Below are positions 62,336-64,000 of a DNA stretch of 64,000 nt, piece by piece. How positions within the stretch are numbered: position 1 is the stretch's first letter; the number at the start of each line of letters is the position of its first letter. Origin of the DNA: Siderastrea siderea (lineage: Eukaryota > Cnidaria > Anthozoa > Scleractinia > Rhizangiidae); NCBI GenBank assembly GCA_964030785.1, contig OZ034971.1:39050304-39114303 (forward strand). The letters run 5' to 3'. The notes beneath the pieces are model-generated. The model did not search any database. It was not told where the DNA came from and was given only the letters and a program-made list of their open reading frames with translations. A program made the translations under genes and the position numbers.

Positions 62336-63508
62336 TTAGCGGCGTCGTCGTCGTTTGCGGGGTCGAAGGGATGTCACGTCTCCACGAGCAATCCAACTAT
62401 TGTACTTGTCGGGCCACCCTTTCCACTTGACCAACCAACGACCTTTTTGTCGCTTAAGTACCTTCTCGATCCGAAACACCTCGGACACATGGACTTTTTG
62501 TAAATCCTCTTCATAAAACGTACCTTGGACGGGGGTCTCATCCCATTCGCGAATCTTATACGTGGGGACAGGGCCAGGGATCACACGATGCACCACAAAC
62601 ACTTCTTCGGTCCAACCGGGTAAATACCCTTTTTCAAAGGTACGATGAATCGTATTGAGACGGACATGATCCCCCACCTTCAATTGGGGTTTTTTGTAGC
62701 CTTTCAATCGTTTGGCATACAATCGTTTCCACACGGCTTCTTCGTTGTCCCACGTCACGTTTTCGGGGGGCATACCAATACTTCGATGACGGGTGGCATT
62801 ATAGCCTTGCACCAACTCGGGTAAGACATTGTCAAATTTCAACGTGTTGGCCGCGGTCAAATAACGGTACAACCGTTCTTTCAAGGTGCGGTTAAATCGT
62901 TCCACCACACTGGCTTTCGCATCCCCTTCGGTCGAAAAATGATGGATGTCTTGCTCGTCGACCCATCGTTGAAAGGTCCGATTATAAAATTCTTTCCCTC
63001 GATCCGTTTGCAATCGATTCGGGTGACGTCCTCCTTGTCTCACAATCTTCTCAAAGGCTTTCACGAGGGCCACCCCGGTTTTGGTTTTCAACGGTTCGAC
63101 CCACGCGTACTTGGACAACACATCCACCACGGTCAACAAGTAGCGTATACCCCGATTATGTTTGGCCAAACGTTGCACTTCCACTAAATCCGCGGCCCAT
63201 TGATCATCCAACCCCCCTACGATCACGGGTAAGGTAGCAAAACGACGACGTCGAGGTTTATGCAAGGTGTAACCCACATCCTGTTCCAACACCTCTTGGG
63301 CTTTTTTCAAAGGGAGACCCTGGGCTTTAGCAAATCGTTGCACCCCACCTAAACTCCCCGGGGCACCAGGATCATGGTAACGCTTCAACCATTGTTGCGA
63401 GACATTGGCCTTCTTCTTCGTTGACGAAACCTTGGTTTTCTTCTTCAACCATGAGGACGACGAACTCCAGCGTGGGGTTCTCTTTCGAGGGGCCATACTT
63501 TTTGGCAT
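62336..63508 (-). CDS. Retroviral-type integrase with chromodomain (390 aa)
   Basis: Inserts the viral genome into chromosomes. A basic N-terminal region (1-45) is followed by a helical segment (QQWLKRYHDPGAPGSLGGVQ). The catalytic core has Asp107 (WAADLVE), Asp169 (LQTDRGKEFY) and Glu203 (ASVVERFNRTLKERL), with 33 residues between the last two. At about 343-378, VFRIEKVLKRQKGRWLVKWK then GWPDKYNSW is a chromodomain, which could steer integration to particular chromatin. The tail is RPRKRRRRR. Start at 63508 or at MAPRK 12 bases downstream; the start overlaps the next ORF by 64 bases. Confidence 0.95.
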   Translation of the reverse strand: MPKSMAPRKRTPRWSSSSSWLKKKTKVSSTKKKANVSQQWLKRYHDPGAPGSLGGVQRFAKAQGLPLKKAQEVLEQDVGYTLHKPRRRRFATLPVIVGGLDDQWAADLVEVQRLAKHNRGIRYLLTVVDVLSKYAWVEPLKTKTGVALVKAFEKIVRQGGRHPNRLQTDRGKEFYNRTFQRWVDEQDIHHFSTEGDAKASVVERFNRTLKERLYRYLTAANTLKFDNVLPELVQGYNATRHRSIGMPPENVTWDNEEAVWKRLYAKRLKGYKKPQLKVGDHVRLNTIHRTFEKGYLPGWTEEVFVVHRVIPGPVPTYKIREWDETPVQGTFYEEDLQKVHVSEVFRIEKVLKRQKGRWLVKWKGWPDKYNSWIARGDVTSLRPRKRRRRR

Positions 63509-63843
63509 TCACCCCATAAGGTCGATATGGTAGGGACCGTGTGGGGGTGCGCCTTTTGAATGATTCGATACCATCGCCATGCCTCTGGGTGAGCTTTTAA
63601 CCATAAGACAAACACCACCCATCGATATAGATTGTGGTCCACATGGGTTTCTTCAAACAGGTGGAGAGGATGCGTGTCCTCGGGACATGGGGGTATGGGG
63701 ATTTGGGTGCCGGGTTGATGATCATATAAGACTTGACAAAGGGTTTGATGACATTGCCATTGCCCCAGGGACAAGACAGACTCCCACGCATCACACACAG
63801 ACTCCATGGTGACATTGATAAAAAATTTTATTCGTTCTCTCAT
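63445..63843 (-). CDS. Unknown Polinton protein (132 aa)
   Basis: Trp/His-rich (WESVLSLGQWQCHQTLCQVL, YRWVVFVLWLKAHPEAWRWY) and without a family I know. The start may be MRERIK or the internal MESVCDAW. It overlaps the integrase start and follows closely on the partial ORF upstream, consistent with a compact viral cluster. Confidence 0.55.
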   Translation of the reverse strand: MRERIKFFINVTMESVCDAWESVLSLGQWQCHQTLCQVLYDHQPGTQIPIPPCPEDTHPLHLFEETHVDHNLYRWVVFVLWLKAHPEAWRWYRIIQKAHPHTVPTISTLWGECQKVWPLEREPHAGVRRPHG

Positions 63844-63844
63844 T

Positions 63845-64000
63845 TTAAAAGAGACCTAGACGGCCATAGCTGACGGTCTCTAGACCTTTCTGCCAGTTCT
63901 CCACACTGTCACTGTACTTGGGGGGTGGTGGAGCTGGGGCTACCATCATTTCTTGACGGTTCTTGAGCTCTTGAATTTCTCGTAACAATTGTTTCTCATA
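63845..64000 (-). CDS. C-terminal end of a further Polinton protein (partial, at least 51 aa)
   Basis: The minus-strand frame is open from the window edge to TAA at 63847-63845. It starts with a charged helix likely to be coiled coil (YEKQLLREIQELKNRQEMMV), then a Pro-rich hinge (APAPPPPKYSD) and SVENWQKGLETVSYGRLGLF. It stops two bases before the 132-aa ORF begins. The N terminus lies outside the window; family unknown. Confidence 0.6.
   Translation of the reverse strand, partial: YEKQLLREIQELKNRQEMMVAPAPPPPKYSDSVENWQKGLETVSYGRLGLF

Larger units (their letters stand above)
46091..64000. mobile_element. Polinton/Maverick (adintovirus-like) provirus, left end to window edge
   Basis: A contiguous viral gene set: protein-primed DNA polymerase B, packaging ATPase, adenain-like protease, double-jelly-roll capsid protein, penton-like proteins and a retroviral-type integrase, with about 15 small genes. 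This is the defining complement of Polintons/adintoviruses. Base composition is visibly richer in G and C than the host flanks. Every long reading frame is uninterrupted. The left end is placed where NHL homology stops, at AGTAAGGGG; Polinton termini classically begin with AG and give 6 bp duplications (here perhaps ATCAGT, 46085-46090). The right end is outside the window, so neither the inverted repeat nor the duplication can be confirmed here. Confidence 0.93.

Overview
The window reads as animal nuclear DNA, most likely from an anthozoan cnidarian such as a stony coral. This is inferred from low gene density, AT-rich spacers, short GT-AG introns, an expanded family of NHL-repeat genes, and a dense mix of DNA transposons with a cnidarian flavour. 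No species can be named from the sequence alone. Two large, apparently intact mobile systems dominate: an 11.4 kb EnSpm/CACTA-type transposon (33668-45058) and a Polinton/Maverick (adintovirus-like) provirus that enters near 46091 and runs past the window end.

Layout. Positions 1-32780 hold two diverged copies of one segment in direct orientation (about 1-7960 and 24341-32780). Each ends in an NHL-repeat coding region on the minus strand. The first gene is full length (7013-8683, 556 aa). The second has lost its N-terminal half at a CATGGA-type minisatellite. Between and inside the copies lie transposable elements whose ends can be read: a 1.2 kb element with an 8 bp target duplication (4256-5432), a LINE 3' end (10964-11400), a TTAA-flanked foldback element (11425-13034), a tRNA-derived SINE, a 181 bp MITE (17926-18106), an L1/Tx1-like LINE split by a TTA-flanked 2 kb element (20150-24010), and a 1.5 kb hAT-like element filled with a degenerate tandem repeat (26370-27885).

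The EnSpm/CACTA element has CACTGG...CCAGTG ends and a GTA target duplication. It carries two divergent, intron-containing genes that share a 189 bp promoter region. On the plus strand is an eight-exon Tnp2-like transposase (about 1099 aa) ending in a chromatin-reader-like domain. On the minus strand is a six-exon, 392 aa protein with a SAM domain. All splice phases agree and neither frame is broken, so the element may be recently active.

The Polinton-like provirus has a protein-primed family B DNA polymerase at its left end and a chromodomain retroviral-type integrase towards its right end. Between them, mostly on the minus strand, are a packaging ATPase, an adenain-like protease, a double-jelly-roll major capsid protein, two tandem penton-like paralogues, a parvovirus-type phospholipase A2 protein, a two-transmembrane protein and many short arginine-rich proteins. 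Most of the arginine-rich proteins carry one or more adenain-like cleavage motifs. A tRNA-like gene lies between protease and ATPase, and a divergent pair of plus-strand ORFs looks regulatory. The provirus has interrupted the first exon of a third NHL-family gene (45443-46090). Its right end and the missing gene start should lie just past 64000.
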